From Euclidia mi (lineage: Eukaryota > Arthropoda > Insecta > Lepidoptera > Erebidae), in NCBI GenBank assembly GCA_944739405.2, contig OX123182.2, positions 60,205,183 through 60,269,182 of the forward strand: DNA of 64,000 bases, read 5' to 3'. Position 1 is the first letter of the stretch. Each line of letters begins with the position of its first letter. Shown piece after piece: positions 54,976 through 64,000 of this stretch. The notes under the pieces are model-generated. The model searched no databases. It had not been told where the DNA came from and saw only the letters and a list, made by a program, of their open reading frames with translations. A program made the position numbers and the translations under genes.

Positions 54976-55631
54976 GCCTACTATTTCTATATCACTATAA
55001 AATCATTCATACCACGCTTTATATGCCAGCTTTGCCCCCCTGAATGTTACAGTTGAAATGTGCAATAATAAAGTTCGTCTCCATATAACTGGTGCCATTT
55101 TGTAAATATGAGTAAATTAATGTTATGGTAGGAGTACTTTACCTTTTAAATATAACTGCCGTTACATTTCGGCAATAATATTTATTATTTGGTTTAACGA
55201 AGTGCTGTGGTGGAACGTGTTAATTATGAGCAAAAATTACAGCAGTGCTGTAAGACGAAATTACTCACTATTTCCCTTTGTGGTAGGCATCTACTGCTTT
55301 TATCATTCGTCTTTAATCAGTGACATTTTTATTTTTGTTTTAAAGGAACGTCAGTACTAGAAATAAATACTGGTACCAAGATTACCTAGAGTCGAAACAA
55401 CAATTTGTTGATCACACTGAGTATTGACCTTCAAGAGAGCAGCGATTAAAATGATGACGAGGCCATTGCGCCAACCAAAACAGACAGTTTTTTAAATTAT
55501 TATTGATCTCCAACTAACCGCTCTTATTATTTTACTAGACGACGCAAAGCTCAAGCTAGAATGCTTTGAATTCCACTGTTTAACATGTTTCTCATCGCTA
55601 TTTAAATTAGTCTTGAAAATAAAAAAAATAA
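54976..55631. other. No recognised gene
   Basis: AT-rich sequence between a fossil SINE and a Helitron. Confidence 0.5.
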
Positions 55632-55839
55632 TCTTAATATATAAAATCCTTGCGTTACTGACTGACTGACAGACACGTTACAGCCGAAACTATTGGGCGC
55701 AGGAAGCTGAAATTTGGCATGTATGTTTCTTGGGGACCGTAGGGGTGCACTAAGAAGGGATTTTCCGAAATTCCCACGGGATCGGCCAAAACGGGTAAAT
55801 TTAAAAAAAAATGCAGGCGTAGCTGCTGGCATCATCTAG
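55632..55839 (+). mobile_element. Short non-autonomous Helitron, copy d
   Basis: It begins TCTTAATATATAAAATCC after an A and ends ATCTAG before a T. The internal phrases GGAAGCTGAAATTTGGCATG and GGATTTTCCGAAATTCCC match copies a-c. Confidence 0.85.
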
Positions 55840-55954
55840 TGCAAACATAATAAGCAGGCCAAATGTATGACTTACCTTACGTACTTATAAACAGATTAAC
55901 CTTACATTGTCAACTAGCTGTTCCCCGAGGTTGCACCCGTTTTTTTCGCTATCT

Positions 55955-56021
55955 CAACAACAGTGCCATCTACCGAGTCAAAGCTATATAAGCTTTGACT
56001 CGGTAGGTGGCACTGTTGTTG
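55955..56021. repeat. Hairpin with 31-bp arms
   Basis: Arms 55955-55985 and 55991-56021 pair with one mismatch around a 5-base ATATA loop. It lies about 35 bp inside the Helitron-like 3' end. Confidence 0.88.
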
Positions 56022-56075
56022 TCCTATGAAGTCCTCTATACATATATCTCTATATCCAGTGCAAGTCTCATAAAA

Positions 56076-56331
56076 GCCTCGTTGGTCTCGCGCGTAAATG
56101 TGCGCGTGGGATCGGGAGGTCCCGGGTTCGATTCCTGGGTCGGGCAGTGTTATTGGGTTTTTCTGTCATGAAATTCTCAGTAGCAGCACGGAGTCTGGAA
56201 ATGTGCCCGGTACGGCAATAGGCTCGCCCCTTATTACGTGGGACTAAATTATATCTGGCGAAAAGTGGGTGTAGAAATATACCTCTGCCTACCCCTTCGG
56301 GGATGAAAGGCGTGACGATATGTATGTATGT
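56076..56331 (+). mobile_element. tRNA-derived SINE with RTE-like tail and 12-bp target duplication
   Basis: The head has an A-box-like TTGGTCTCGCGCGT and the B box GGTTCGATTCC at about 56127. The body has ATTACGTGGGACTAAA. The 3' end CCTCTGCCTACCCCTTCGGG plus GGCGTGACGATATGTATGT resembles the 3' end of the RTE at 27658-31137. AGTCTCATAAAA flanks it at 56064-56075 and 56332-56343. Confidence 0.92.
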
Positions 56332-56414
56332 AGTCTCATAAAATCGGTTCAGCCATTCCCAAGATTACTCCGAGGAACAGAAAGAGACAGAAAATTACTT
56401 AGATACATTTGATA

Positions 56415-56654
56415 AGTGCTGATTGGAGGCGATGATGCGACTGCTGATCGGAGCTCCCGGGTTCGATTTCCGGATCGGGCAAAAGTGTTACTGGGTTTTT
56501 CCGAATTCTCAGTAGTAGCACGGAGTCTGGTGATGTGCCCGGTAACGGCAATAGGCTCGCCCCCTATTACGTGGAACCTAAAAATTCATGGCGAAATGTG
56601 GGTATAAAATTATACCTCTGCCTACCCCTTCGGGGATAAAACAAAAAAAAACAA
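56415..56654 (+). mobile_element. tRNA-derived SINE, second copy of the same family
   Basis: It has the B box GGTTCGATTTC, the same body (AGTAGTAGCACGGAGTCTGG) and the CCTCTGCCTACCCCTTCGGG end followed by an A-rich tail. A short TTGATA occurs on both sides (56409-56414 and 56655-56660), possibly a target duplication. Confidence 0.82.
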
Positions 56655-56660
56655 TTGATA

Positions 56661-57200
56661 CGGACAATTAATTATTGAAGCGAGCTATGCTACAGGCATC
56701 AAGTTCCGTCATTCGACAAACTTTTCATTATACTGAAATGACGTCACACCCGTACCTCGATTTTTATTTCTTATTACCTTGAAAACTCGATTCCATACTC
56801 CTAATACAAATCACGGCACTTTTCCCGGGAAATAAAATCAAAGGTGCTGACATTGAATGATCGCTTACAGGCGCACAATGAACGATCGTTGACAGGCCAT
56901 TCCAAGTACGATTCCTTGTTTTTCTTTTTGTGGTGACCACGTTTACCTGAGACGGGCAGCTCACTGCTTGAATCTGTAGTGACTGTTGGCCACCAGTTTT
57001 GTGATGTACTGTACGTGCGCATAGTTACTCGAGACTGAATATTTCTCAACAGTACATTCTTACAATTCCGGGTATTTACTTAATAGGCAGGTACAATATA
57101 TATACTCCATTTCATTTAGCTGGCATGGGGCGTCGTAACAGGAAGACGCGGTAACTCGACATCAGACTCTATAAAAAATTGTCTGGTAAGCGTGGTATAG
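56661..57200. other. No recognised gene
   Basis: Mixed sequence with no repeat match. The overlapping minus-strand frames 56764-57049 show no domain. Confidence 0.5.
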
Positions 57201-57306
57201 TAAGCCAATCGACTTATTGAGTCACAATGATATTGTGACCCAAATTATATATTCAGTCCTTTGTCTAGCAGCGGACTTCGAAAAAGGCTGTATGATGATG
57301 ATATTA
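57201..57306 (+). mobile_element. Short RTE-derived retroposon, 3' end only
   Basis: The plus strand ends TCTAGCAGCGGACTTCG, AAAAAGGCTG and ATGATGATGAT. This corresponds to the 3' end of the elements at 57307-57540 and 61337-61577, read in the opposite direction. Its 5' part is not recognisable. Confidence 0.6.
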
Positions 57307-57540
57307 ATATCATCATCAGCCTTTAACAGTCCACCAGTGGACCAGACTAAACTTCTGCTTTGGAATGAGGAATTGGCCTACTATACCACGCTGGCCAAAC
57401 GGGTTGGTATAGGGTTTGTATCAAGTTTTCCTTCTCTTAAAGTGGTGTTCTCTGTCGGCTCTTACGACACCCATGGGATGATATGGGGTGGTGACATTCC
57501 GTATTTTTAATCCGTCAGCACACGTACTGATATGGGGGAG
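57307..57540 (-). mobile_element. Short RTE-derived retroposon, tail-to-tail with the previous one
   Basis: The minus strand runs from a leader-like start (CGTGTGCTGACGGATTAAAA) through GGGTGTCGTAAGAGCCGACAG and TTTGGCCAGCGTGGTATAGT. It ends in GGCTGATGATGAT. The first half matches the RTE leader at 13012-13190. It has no coding frame and no pol III boxes. Confidence 0.8.
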
Positions 57541-58088
57541 ATATTAATATACAAACCGAGAAATCAAATTTCTCGCCTGGATGTAATTTTGATCTATTAA
57601 TCATTCATCATCAGAAACAGACAAGATGTTTATAGCGTATATTGGACTACTTGGTTTAGATAGATTGCATGCGGTCAGCCACCTATGACCAGCCGCCAAG
57701 GAAATAGTTGTTATGGCCCCACTCGAGTTATGTGATCCAAGATCTTGCACCAGTGCTTGGGTAGTGTATACCGTTATAAGTCAACTGGGTCTTAATGTGG
57801 GGGTGTCAACCCGTTTGTTTTACTGCAATACTAATGTTTTATGTGTGCATTCATGTGTTCTATAAATGTAATAGTTGTAATTACTTACTTGATATACCGT
57901 TCAGTTTCTTGTTTGGAATATATAGCTTGGTTTCTTGTGACTTAGGAGCTTCTTCGTGTGTGGGTGGTTAGTTTCGTCATCGTTTTCACCGTCCCGTTTA
58001 TTTGTATTAGAAAAGTTAAGCTGGTATCCAATGGTGAGTGGTTTTGCGGAAGAACGCGCGCAGCACCTTTCGCCGACTTTCGGTGTAA
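57541..58088. other. No recognised gene
   Basis: Mixed sequence with no motif or repeat match. Confidence 0.5.
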
Positions 58089-58393
58089 GAGCGGTTTCAG
58101 ATTAGCGTTTTATAAGCGCGTATAAGCTCGTTTTTGGAAGTGCATATAGGCGCGTATAGGCGCGCCTTTTGGCATACGCGCAACTCGTACGAGCGTCGAC
58201 GCGCTTCTAAGCTCGTATAACCACGAGCCGTCTGAATCCATGTTGACACTGACAAGACGTCACTACCATTTCGAGCGAACACGCCCGTTTACGTGAGTCT
58301 GGTTTTTTGAAGCGCGTAATGTAGCGCGCGTGTAAGCGCGTATGCTGAAACGACCGTATACGCGCAGAAAAATACGCTAATCTGAAACCGCCT
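58089..58393 (+). mobile_element. Harbinger-like MITE
   Basis: Terminal inverted repeats of about 20 bp: GAGCGGTTTCAGATTAGCGT on the left, and AGGCGGTTTCAGATTAGCGT on the right read from the other strand. TAA flanks at 58086-58088 and 58394-58396. The interior is rich in CGCG and TATAAGCGCG words and shows no transposase frame. Confidence 0.85.
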
Positions 58394-59412
58394 TAACTCC
58401 AAACGTACCGCACGCGTCCGTTTCTAAAACCACGCTCCGTGGTATGCGGGCTTTATGAGATAGACATTTTCATTCGTTTTGGATAGCGTTTATAGTTATT
58501 CAGTTGCATGTATTAGAAATTAAGTTACTATTAGTACAATATATCCTACTATATATTTTAGCTTCTACGGGGATCGTGCCCATATTACTTGGCAAGATCC
58601 CCGTAGACACAGACACTGTTAAAATGAAACTTTAAGTTACTTAGCCACCTGAACAGCTAAAAAAAGTGTGGAAATAGTAACCAACTTTAGAAATATCAGT
58701 TCCCATTTCCCGCTCTAAAGTGGAATTTGTTGTGCAGCTTTTAATAACGAAAATACCAATGCTAGGAAAGGAAATGCCCCAATAAGCTTTGTTATCCTTT
58801 AAATCCATTCCTATTCTTCTGATTCATGTTTTTAAAATTTTTGAAAATAAAAAAGAAACACATTTTATACACACATAGGGTTTGAACAGCGAATCCTTTC
58901 AGTAATACCACAGTATTTAATATGTACTAATAAGAATAAGTTCATGCTGTGCAACATGATTTTATTTTTGAACATAATTAGAAACTAGAAACGTGTTTTG
59001 TTTAATATATTATCTATCTAGCGCTATATTTCTGAAACTAGAAGCATGTTGTGCAAAGGATTCCTTTAATAACATAGGTAGGCGCTGATGAACTGTTTCA
59101 TTTTACTACATTGTTCTTAAGAATCCGGTAACATGCGGGCAACAGCAGAAGTTAGTTATCTTATATTTTCTATACAAACTGCTTGATATAGTTTCATACA
59201 TGATATCGTTAAAAAAAATCACGAAGCCTGAGTTAAGTTACGGCAAACGGAAATATTATTAAGAAAATATTAATTTAATTAAAACAATGTTTAATGACTA
59301 AAATGTTCTACACGACTAAATTACAATTATAAATAATCTATTAGGTAAACTTATTACTAAATCGGCAATTGTGCAGTTTGCATAATGACGCACGGCGTCA
59401 TCCGATGCGTAG
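58394..59412. other. AT-rich region, right part probably LTR of the errantivirus-like element
   Basis: A small hairpin lies at 58564-58607 (12-bp arms TCTACGGGGATC and its complement). The 3' LTR of the element to the right must occupy part of this region, but its end cannot be fixed without the other LTR. No gene is seen. Confidence 0.5.
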
Positions 59413-61081
59413 TCAGCAATGACGCACATTGGGCCATTGCCTAACTCCTCCCTCCTCAAGATGGAAGCGCGTCCCGCAGCTTCCCGCAGCGTCCTCGGTG
59501 CGAGCTTCCTTTGTGCAGGGTTCTTCTGCTTTCGGTCGTCGCTGTCTCCATTGCCATAGCTTCCATACTGTGACTCCTACCAGGATGCAGTAAAGTCCTA
59601 ATGTTGACCAACTTGGAGTCGCCATCATAGTTTGCCAGTCAATGATAGGTTCTTGCAAGTTTTCGGCACGGTCCATCAGCTCGTGGATGCTGTCTAGCGA
59701 TATATCTTCCAGTTGCAAGTTATAGTGAATCTTTTCTTTCGGAATTATGATTTTGCTGGGGAGTGGTATGATGTCATCTGCTTCAATGGTTTTGATATTT
59801 GTTTTTAATGTACGGTTGAGTATGTCCATTTGACAATCACTTGTCATGCTGGCAATATGTATTCCTGCTATCCTTTTGTACTCGGATTTACTGCCGCAAC
59901 GAGTTCTTAAGATTTGTTTTTCTTTCAGGATGATCAGTCATTTATTTGCCTGCAGTTTCTGGATCTTTCCTTGTTTGAGGTCCATCCATGCTCGTGTACA
60001 ATTTGCGCTTTGGTGTTTGATTAGGGATATAATGCAGTCTTCTGATTTGTCTATGGGTAAGGTGTTCAGTGAGGTACATAAATGGGTATCTTGAGTGATC
60101 TTTTTGCAGTCTTCCTCTAAGTATGAATACTCATTGGTTCCCAGGGTAAGGTATTTGGATTTAGGAATTTTAGTGAGATTTTGTTTGTCGGGTATAGAAT
60201 ATAGATGGATAAGGTCATGAAGGTTTGAATCAATGGATGAGATATCTAGTATAAATGTTAGAGTGTGGTCTGTACTATAAGCTTTTACACTAATAGACTT
60301 CTCTATACTATGAATATTATTTATACTTATACTGTCAACTGGCCTGAGTTGATTTGATTTTTGTATGGCTAACATTTCGTTAATGAGGCTATGTGGTGAT
60401 ATTATACTTGGGTGCATTACATTTAATTGAGCAAACGTCATAGCGTCTTCTAAAATAACTAATTTATCTAAGAGTAACTGTAAACTAAAATCTATTTGTA
60501 TGTATAAATCTAAAAAGTGCAATCTATTTATTACTAAGCCATTACTAAGAGTGGCATTTCTTACCATAAGGCTTAACTTTTTCTAATTATCGTCTAAAAG
60601 CTTAATCTGTTTAGTGAACTCTTCAACTGCATGTTTTGCTATAAATAATGACTGTTTTTGAGATAAATTGATTCTATTAACTGAATTGCGTAAGCTAGAT
60701 ATTTCATTTTCAAATTTGATCGCATATTTCATAATCTAAATTACCTGTAATTGTTTTAACAATCGAGCCTAGTCCGTTAATAAATCCACGTTTAAATCTA
60801 TGGTGCGGTGCAATAAATGTAATTTTCTTACCTATTAAATTTAAACTACTTTCTATTTGGTCTTTATATGCTAAATGTACGTCGTCGTTATTTTCAGCAG
60901 CTTTAGTACTGGAGTATAGTGCCATAAGCTTCAAAGTTGTCTCATGCAGATATGATACGTTATAAACACAAGCCAAACTAAAAGTGTCAACCTGTTTTAA
61001 AAATTGACCTTGTTTGGTTAAAAGAATACCGTTAGAGTTATCTACGGGATTAAGGGTCAAGTTGCCGGCTACGTGGAGCAC
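59413..61081 (-). pseudogene. Env-type glycoprotein gene, fragmented
   Basis: The gene would encode a membrane fusion glycoprotein of the errantivirus/baculovirus-F type. The first fragment (60710-61081) contains the cleavage-like RFKR followed by a Gly-rich hydrophobic stretch, consistent with a fusion peptide. A heptad-rich segment lies in another frame around 60575-60720. The third fragment is 59938-60567. The last (59413-59847) has a single membrane span near residues 100-115 (LYCILVGVTVWKLW) and a basic tail, and its final codons extend past the polypurine tract into the LTR. At least two frame changes and a stop break it. It overlaps the integrase end by a few bases. I do not reconstruct it. 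Confidence 0.75.
59447..59457 (-). promoter_or_regulatory. Polypurine tract
   Basis: GAGGAGGGAGG on the minus strand directly precedes AGTTA, the start of the LTR. Confidence 0.7.
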
Positions 61082-61336
61082 GAAGGCTCCTGTGACGAAG
61101 GTCCTGGAACAAGATGTTGCCTTCGTAACAGTTTGAAATGGACTCGAATATATTTGGAATTAGGGTGACTTCCTATTATTTCAGCAACGTTATTTGGATG
61201 AAGGTGGATGATTTTATACGGACCTTTGAAAACTGGTTTAGTCTTATCACTCCTTGTTGTCTTGGCAACCTGTTTATAGACTGTTTCACCTACCTTAAAC
61301 ATTATTGCCTCAGCTGCCTGGTTCCGCTTTTCTATT
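61069..61336 (-). pseudogene. Integrase C-terminal part (errantivirus-like element)
   Basis: It resumes after the inserted retroposon and contains FKVGETVYKQVAK and VFKGPYKIIHLHPN, a GPY/F-like module, ending at 61069 where env begins. With the insert (61337-61577) and one TTTCTATT duplication removed, the frame is continuous with the upstream integrase. Confidence 0.82.
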
Positions 61337-61577
61337 CATCATCATCATCATCAGCCTTTATCAGTCCACTGCTGGACTAGGCCTCTCCTTTGAAAGGAGG
61401 AATTGGCCTACTATACCACGCTGGCCAAACGGGTTGGTATAGGGTTTGTATCAAGTTTTCCTTCTCTTACAGTGCTGTTTTCTGCATAATATGCTCCCTC
61501 TGTCGGCTCTTACGACACCCATGGGATGATATGGGGTGGTGACAATCCGTATTCTTAATCCGTCACCACACGGACTA
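61337..61577 (-). mobile_element. Short RTE-derived retroposon in integrase, 8-bp target duplication
   Basis: Flanked by TTTCTATT at 61329-61336 and 61578-61585. The minus strand begins near ACGGATTAAGAATACGG, continues with GGGTGTCGTAAGAGCCGACAG and GGCCAGCGTGGTATAGTAGG, and ends GTCCAGCAGTGGACTG plus GATGATGATGATG. The 5' half matches the RTE leader at 13012-13190. It encodes nothing. Confidence 0.9.
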
Positions 61578-63111
61578 TTTCTATTACCTGTTCTTTATTT
61601 TTGGATACGTGTGCTGCTATGCATTCTTGGACTGCTTCTGCGTTCTTACGGTGGTTAAGGACATAATCTTGGTAAAATTCCTTAGGATAGTATAGTTCTA
61701 ACGGATTTCGGGATGCTGTATGACCAAACAAAAGCTCACGTGGTGTATAGCCGGTGGTGGAGTGAATAGCATTGTTATATGCGACAAGAGCGTATTTCAT
61801 TATCGATTGTATAGGGTCGTCCTTATTTGTCATTCTCTGAATTCTTATTATTTCAGCCATAGTTGAGTGGAAACGTTCAATAGGTGAATTTGAGTTTGGG
61901 TTATATGGAGTAGTAAAATGGATATTAATATTGTGTGAAGCACATATCTCTTTTATGACGTCGTTGTCGAATTTTGTATCTGAGTCTGTAGTTATCTTGA
62001 GAGGTAATCCTAATACAGAAAATACTTCTATTAAAGCTTCCGCGATATGTACACTACTAGACGCGTTTAACGGTACAGCTTGCGCAAATTTTGAAGAATT
62101 ATCTATAATTGTTAAAAATGTTGCACCCCCTGTGGAATAAAGGTCCATGAACAAGTGTTCTAAGGGTTTTGAAGGCGTTTCTGTTAATGTTAATGGAGGT
62201 TTTAAAGGGTTCCTTTCGTATTTGGCTTTCAAACAAATATCACACTGGTTAATAAATCTTTGAATAGTCAGTAACATATTAGGCCAATGATAATTTCGGT
62301 GTAATTGTTTGTAAGTCTCCTGAATTCCTCTATGCGATGATTTCCCTTCGTGGTATCGCTTTATAAGTTCTTGTTGTTCCGTTTTATTTTCAACAAGTGT
62401 AACCTGGGTTGTGCATCTTATTAATTTAGGTCCTCTATCGTTAAATATTGTAGTATATACTCTATAAAATGCTAAATATAAACTTTCATCGTAGAAATAA
62501 CAGTGAAAAATACGGTCTGCTATTGTGTGTTCCTTCAAAAACTTGACTATTTCGGATTCAGTATTATTAACCGGGATAAAGACGTCTTTAATCACAGTTC
62601 TAGAGTTAGAAGATCTATTTTCTACTCTATGCACAGAACCTGGGATAGACCGGATGTAAAATTGTTTCAATTGTCTGTCAATTGCGTCAGATAAGATAGG
62701 GATACCGTTATTTTCATTGTCGGGCTGTGTATGGTTAGTAGACACTAATTGATTGGGATTACCTGTTACAACACTCATTGAGTCAGTTTCTCTGTCAGTT
62801 TGTGAGGGGTTAACACTTCTTATTTCTATATCGGTGTCATTATCGTTCTCTATATCGTTATTGTCAACTGGGTTACTTGTCATCTCCGCCTCGCTACGGG
62901 CATTGTCAAATATTCTGTTTATGATATTGTCGCCGTCATTATTATCTAAATTGACAGCTAATGAGTCTATGCTCTTGTGAAAAATTTTGGCTCTGGATAA
63001 TGCATCAGCGTTAGTATTTTGTTTGCCTTTTTTATAAACTACTTTATAGTCGTATTCTGCTAGATTTAATTTCCAACGGGTTAATTTTGAGTTGGGGTCT
63101 TTTAATGACAT
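61578..63111 (-). pseudogene. RNase H end and integrase (errantivirus-like element)
   Basis: It begins with the RNase H end (YKVVYKKGKQNTNADALSR) and an acidic spacer. The integrase zinc region shows HRGIQETYKQLHRNYHW and CDICLKAKYE. The core shows FMDLYSTGG, ITTDSDTKFDND and PIERFHSTMAEI, giving the D, D and E residues. It is open up to the retroposon insertion at 61577. The catalytic core is intact as read. Confidence 0.87.
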
Positions 63112-63368
63112 TAACCATGTAAGGGGTCTGTGATCTGTATATATTGTAAATTAACGACCGTACAAATAGGGTCTAAAGTATTTGATAGCCCAAACTATGC
63201 CCAATAACTCTTTTTCGATGGTAGAGTATCGAGTCTAATGACATTAACCATGTAAAGGGTCTATGATCTGTATATATTGTAAATTTACGACCGTACAAAT
63301 AGGGTCTAAAGTATTTGATAGCCCAAACTATGCCCAATAACTCTTTTTCGATGGTAGAGTATCGAGTC
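63103..63368. repeat. 133-bp tandem duplication in RNase H
   Basis: 63103-63235 and 63236-63368 are two copies of one segment with about four differences. 133 is not a multiple of three, so the RNase H frame is shifted. Confidence 0.93.
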
Positions 63369-64000
63369 TCGGTTTCTGACAGTGTTCTGGATGCGAAGGC
63401 TATTGGTTTAGCTGAACCAACATTGCCTTGGGATAAAACTGCGCCTAAAGCAAAGTCTGATGCGTCAGTTGTCAGGATAAATGGTTTGTCAAAGTCTGGG
63501 TATTGGAGGATTGGGGCATTAGTCAAAATCTGTTTACCTTTGTTAACTGCGTCTAAAAATTTGTCTATGTGTACAACTTTTGCTTTCTTTTTAAGGCATG
63601 ATGTTAAGGGCTTTGTCAACTTAGCGAAGTCTTTAATAAACTTTCGGTAGTATCCTACTAGTCTTAGGAATGACTTTATGTCCTTTTGTGTTTGGGGAAT
63701 AGGGAAATTTAGAACTGCTTTGATCTTGTCTTTGTTGGGTTGTAGTCCTTGGTCAGTTAATTCATGTCCTAAAAAGTTAACCTGTTTTTGTAGAAACTCC
63801 GACTTATCTAATTGGATTTTAAGATTATGCAATTTAAAGCGCTCGAATACTAGGTTAAGTTTCTCGTTATGGCTTTGTAGTGACGTTCCCACTATAATGA
63901 CGTCATTAAGATACGTAAAAACGTTATCTATCCCTCCAAGTATATGGTCCGTAAGACGCTGAAATGTACTCGGAGCGTTTTTTAATCCAAAAGGCATTCT
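63173..64000 (-). pseudogene. RT and RNase H (errantivirus-like element), active site altered
   Basis: The RT part begins beyond the edge and shows MPFGLKNAPSTFQR and FTYLNDVIIVG. The YxDD motif here reads YLND, with the first catalytic Asp of the pair changed to Asn. The connection shows LRLVGYYRKFIKDFAKLTKPL. RNase H shows LTTDASDFALGAVLSQ and YTDHRPFTWLMS, after which the tandem duplication throws the frame into unrelated residues. Confidence 0.87.

Larger units (their letters stand above)
55916..56408 (-). mobile_element. Helitron-like element of another family, interrupted by a SINE
   Basis: On the minus strand the element ends GGGAACAGCTAG at 55916-55927 with a T outside, as common lepidopteran Helitrons do. 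A large hairpin (55955-56021) lies upstream of this end. The phrase AAAATCGGTTCAGCCATTCC near 56340 is typical of their interior. The 5' end is not located, so the right boundary is approximate. A SINE with its own target duplication sits at 56076-56331. Confidence 0.6.
59400..64000 (-). mobile_element. Gypsy/errantivirus-like element with env-type gene (5' part beyond the right edge)
   Basis: On the minus strand RT, RNase H, integrase and an env-type gene follow in order. The polypurine tract is at 59447-59457, and an LTR starting AGTTA at 59446 runs left. AGTTA is the usual first sequence of gypsy errantivirus LTRs. Gag, protease and the 5' LTR lie past base 64000. Damage includes an RT active-site change, a 133-bp tandem duplication in RNase H, a SINE-like insert in integrase and several breaks in env. 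Confidence 0.85.

Noticed and set aside
56281..56331. Short tandem ATGT/ATCT/ATG runs as candidate CRISPR or satellite arrays
   Set aside because: They are 3' tails of LINEs and SINEs. No spaced repeat array with unique spacers exists in the window.
59100..59446. Full 3' LTR boundaries of the errantivirus-like element
   Set aside because: Only the start at AGTTA (59446) is supported. Without the other LTR, any left boundary would be a guess.

Overview
The window is made up almost entirely of transposable elements. I recognise no host protein-coding gene, rRNA, tRNA or CRISPR array. It looks like an insect genome, most likely a moth or butterfly. The grounds are its mix of Ty3/gypsy, BEL/Pao, RTE and CR1-like elements, TC...CTAG Helitrons with A^T targets, tRNA-headed SINEs whose tails resemble RTE 3' ends, and AT-rich DNA between elements. 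The order is inferred; no search was run.

Layout. 1-1945: 5' part of a CR1-like LINE on the minus strand. 2466-2803: an anonymous repeat whose inverted copy lies at 15205-16800. 3238-12438: a minus-strand gypsy element, broken inside RNase H by a full RTE LINE (5471-8810) with an intact 1013-residue ORF. 12439-13190: an RTE 5' fragment fused to the broken gypsy LTR. 13195-13340: a near-perfect hairpin. 13341-17618: Helitrons, a tRNA-SINE with a 20-bp target duplication, and an LTR-like piece. 17624-33653: one BEL/Pao element in TTTAC duplications, swollen to 16 kb by a Helitron in its 5' LTR, a CR1-like LINE in gag (itself carrying a Harbinger-like MITE) and an RTE in RNase H. 34654-39212: a second gypsy element, followed by a minus-strand RTE (39213-41442).

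43848-48790: a CR1-like LINE (minus) whose ORF1 looks SGNH-esterase-like. 49164-58607: SINEs, a degraded LINE, Helitrons, a MITE and hairpins in AT-rich DNA. 59413-64000: a gypsy/errantivirus-like element (minus) with an env-type gene, running off the right edge and carrying a short RTE-derived element in its integrase.

The nesting gives a relative history. At several sites, removing the insert and one copy of its target duplication returns the host element to a continuous sequence. Most ORFs carry stops or frameshifts. The intact exception is the RTE at 5471-8810, with the RTE at 27658-31137 close behind. The density of nested, mostly dead elements suggests heterochromatin, a sex-limited chromosome or a piRNA-cluster-like region, but the sequence alone does not decide this. 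I found no sign of a new cellular system; the unusual content is in the chimeric junctions, hairpins, empty sites and shared tails listed as findings.
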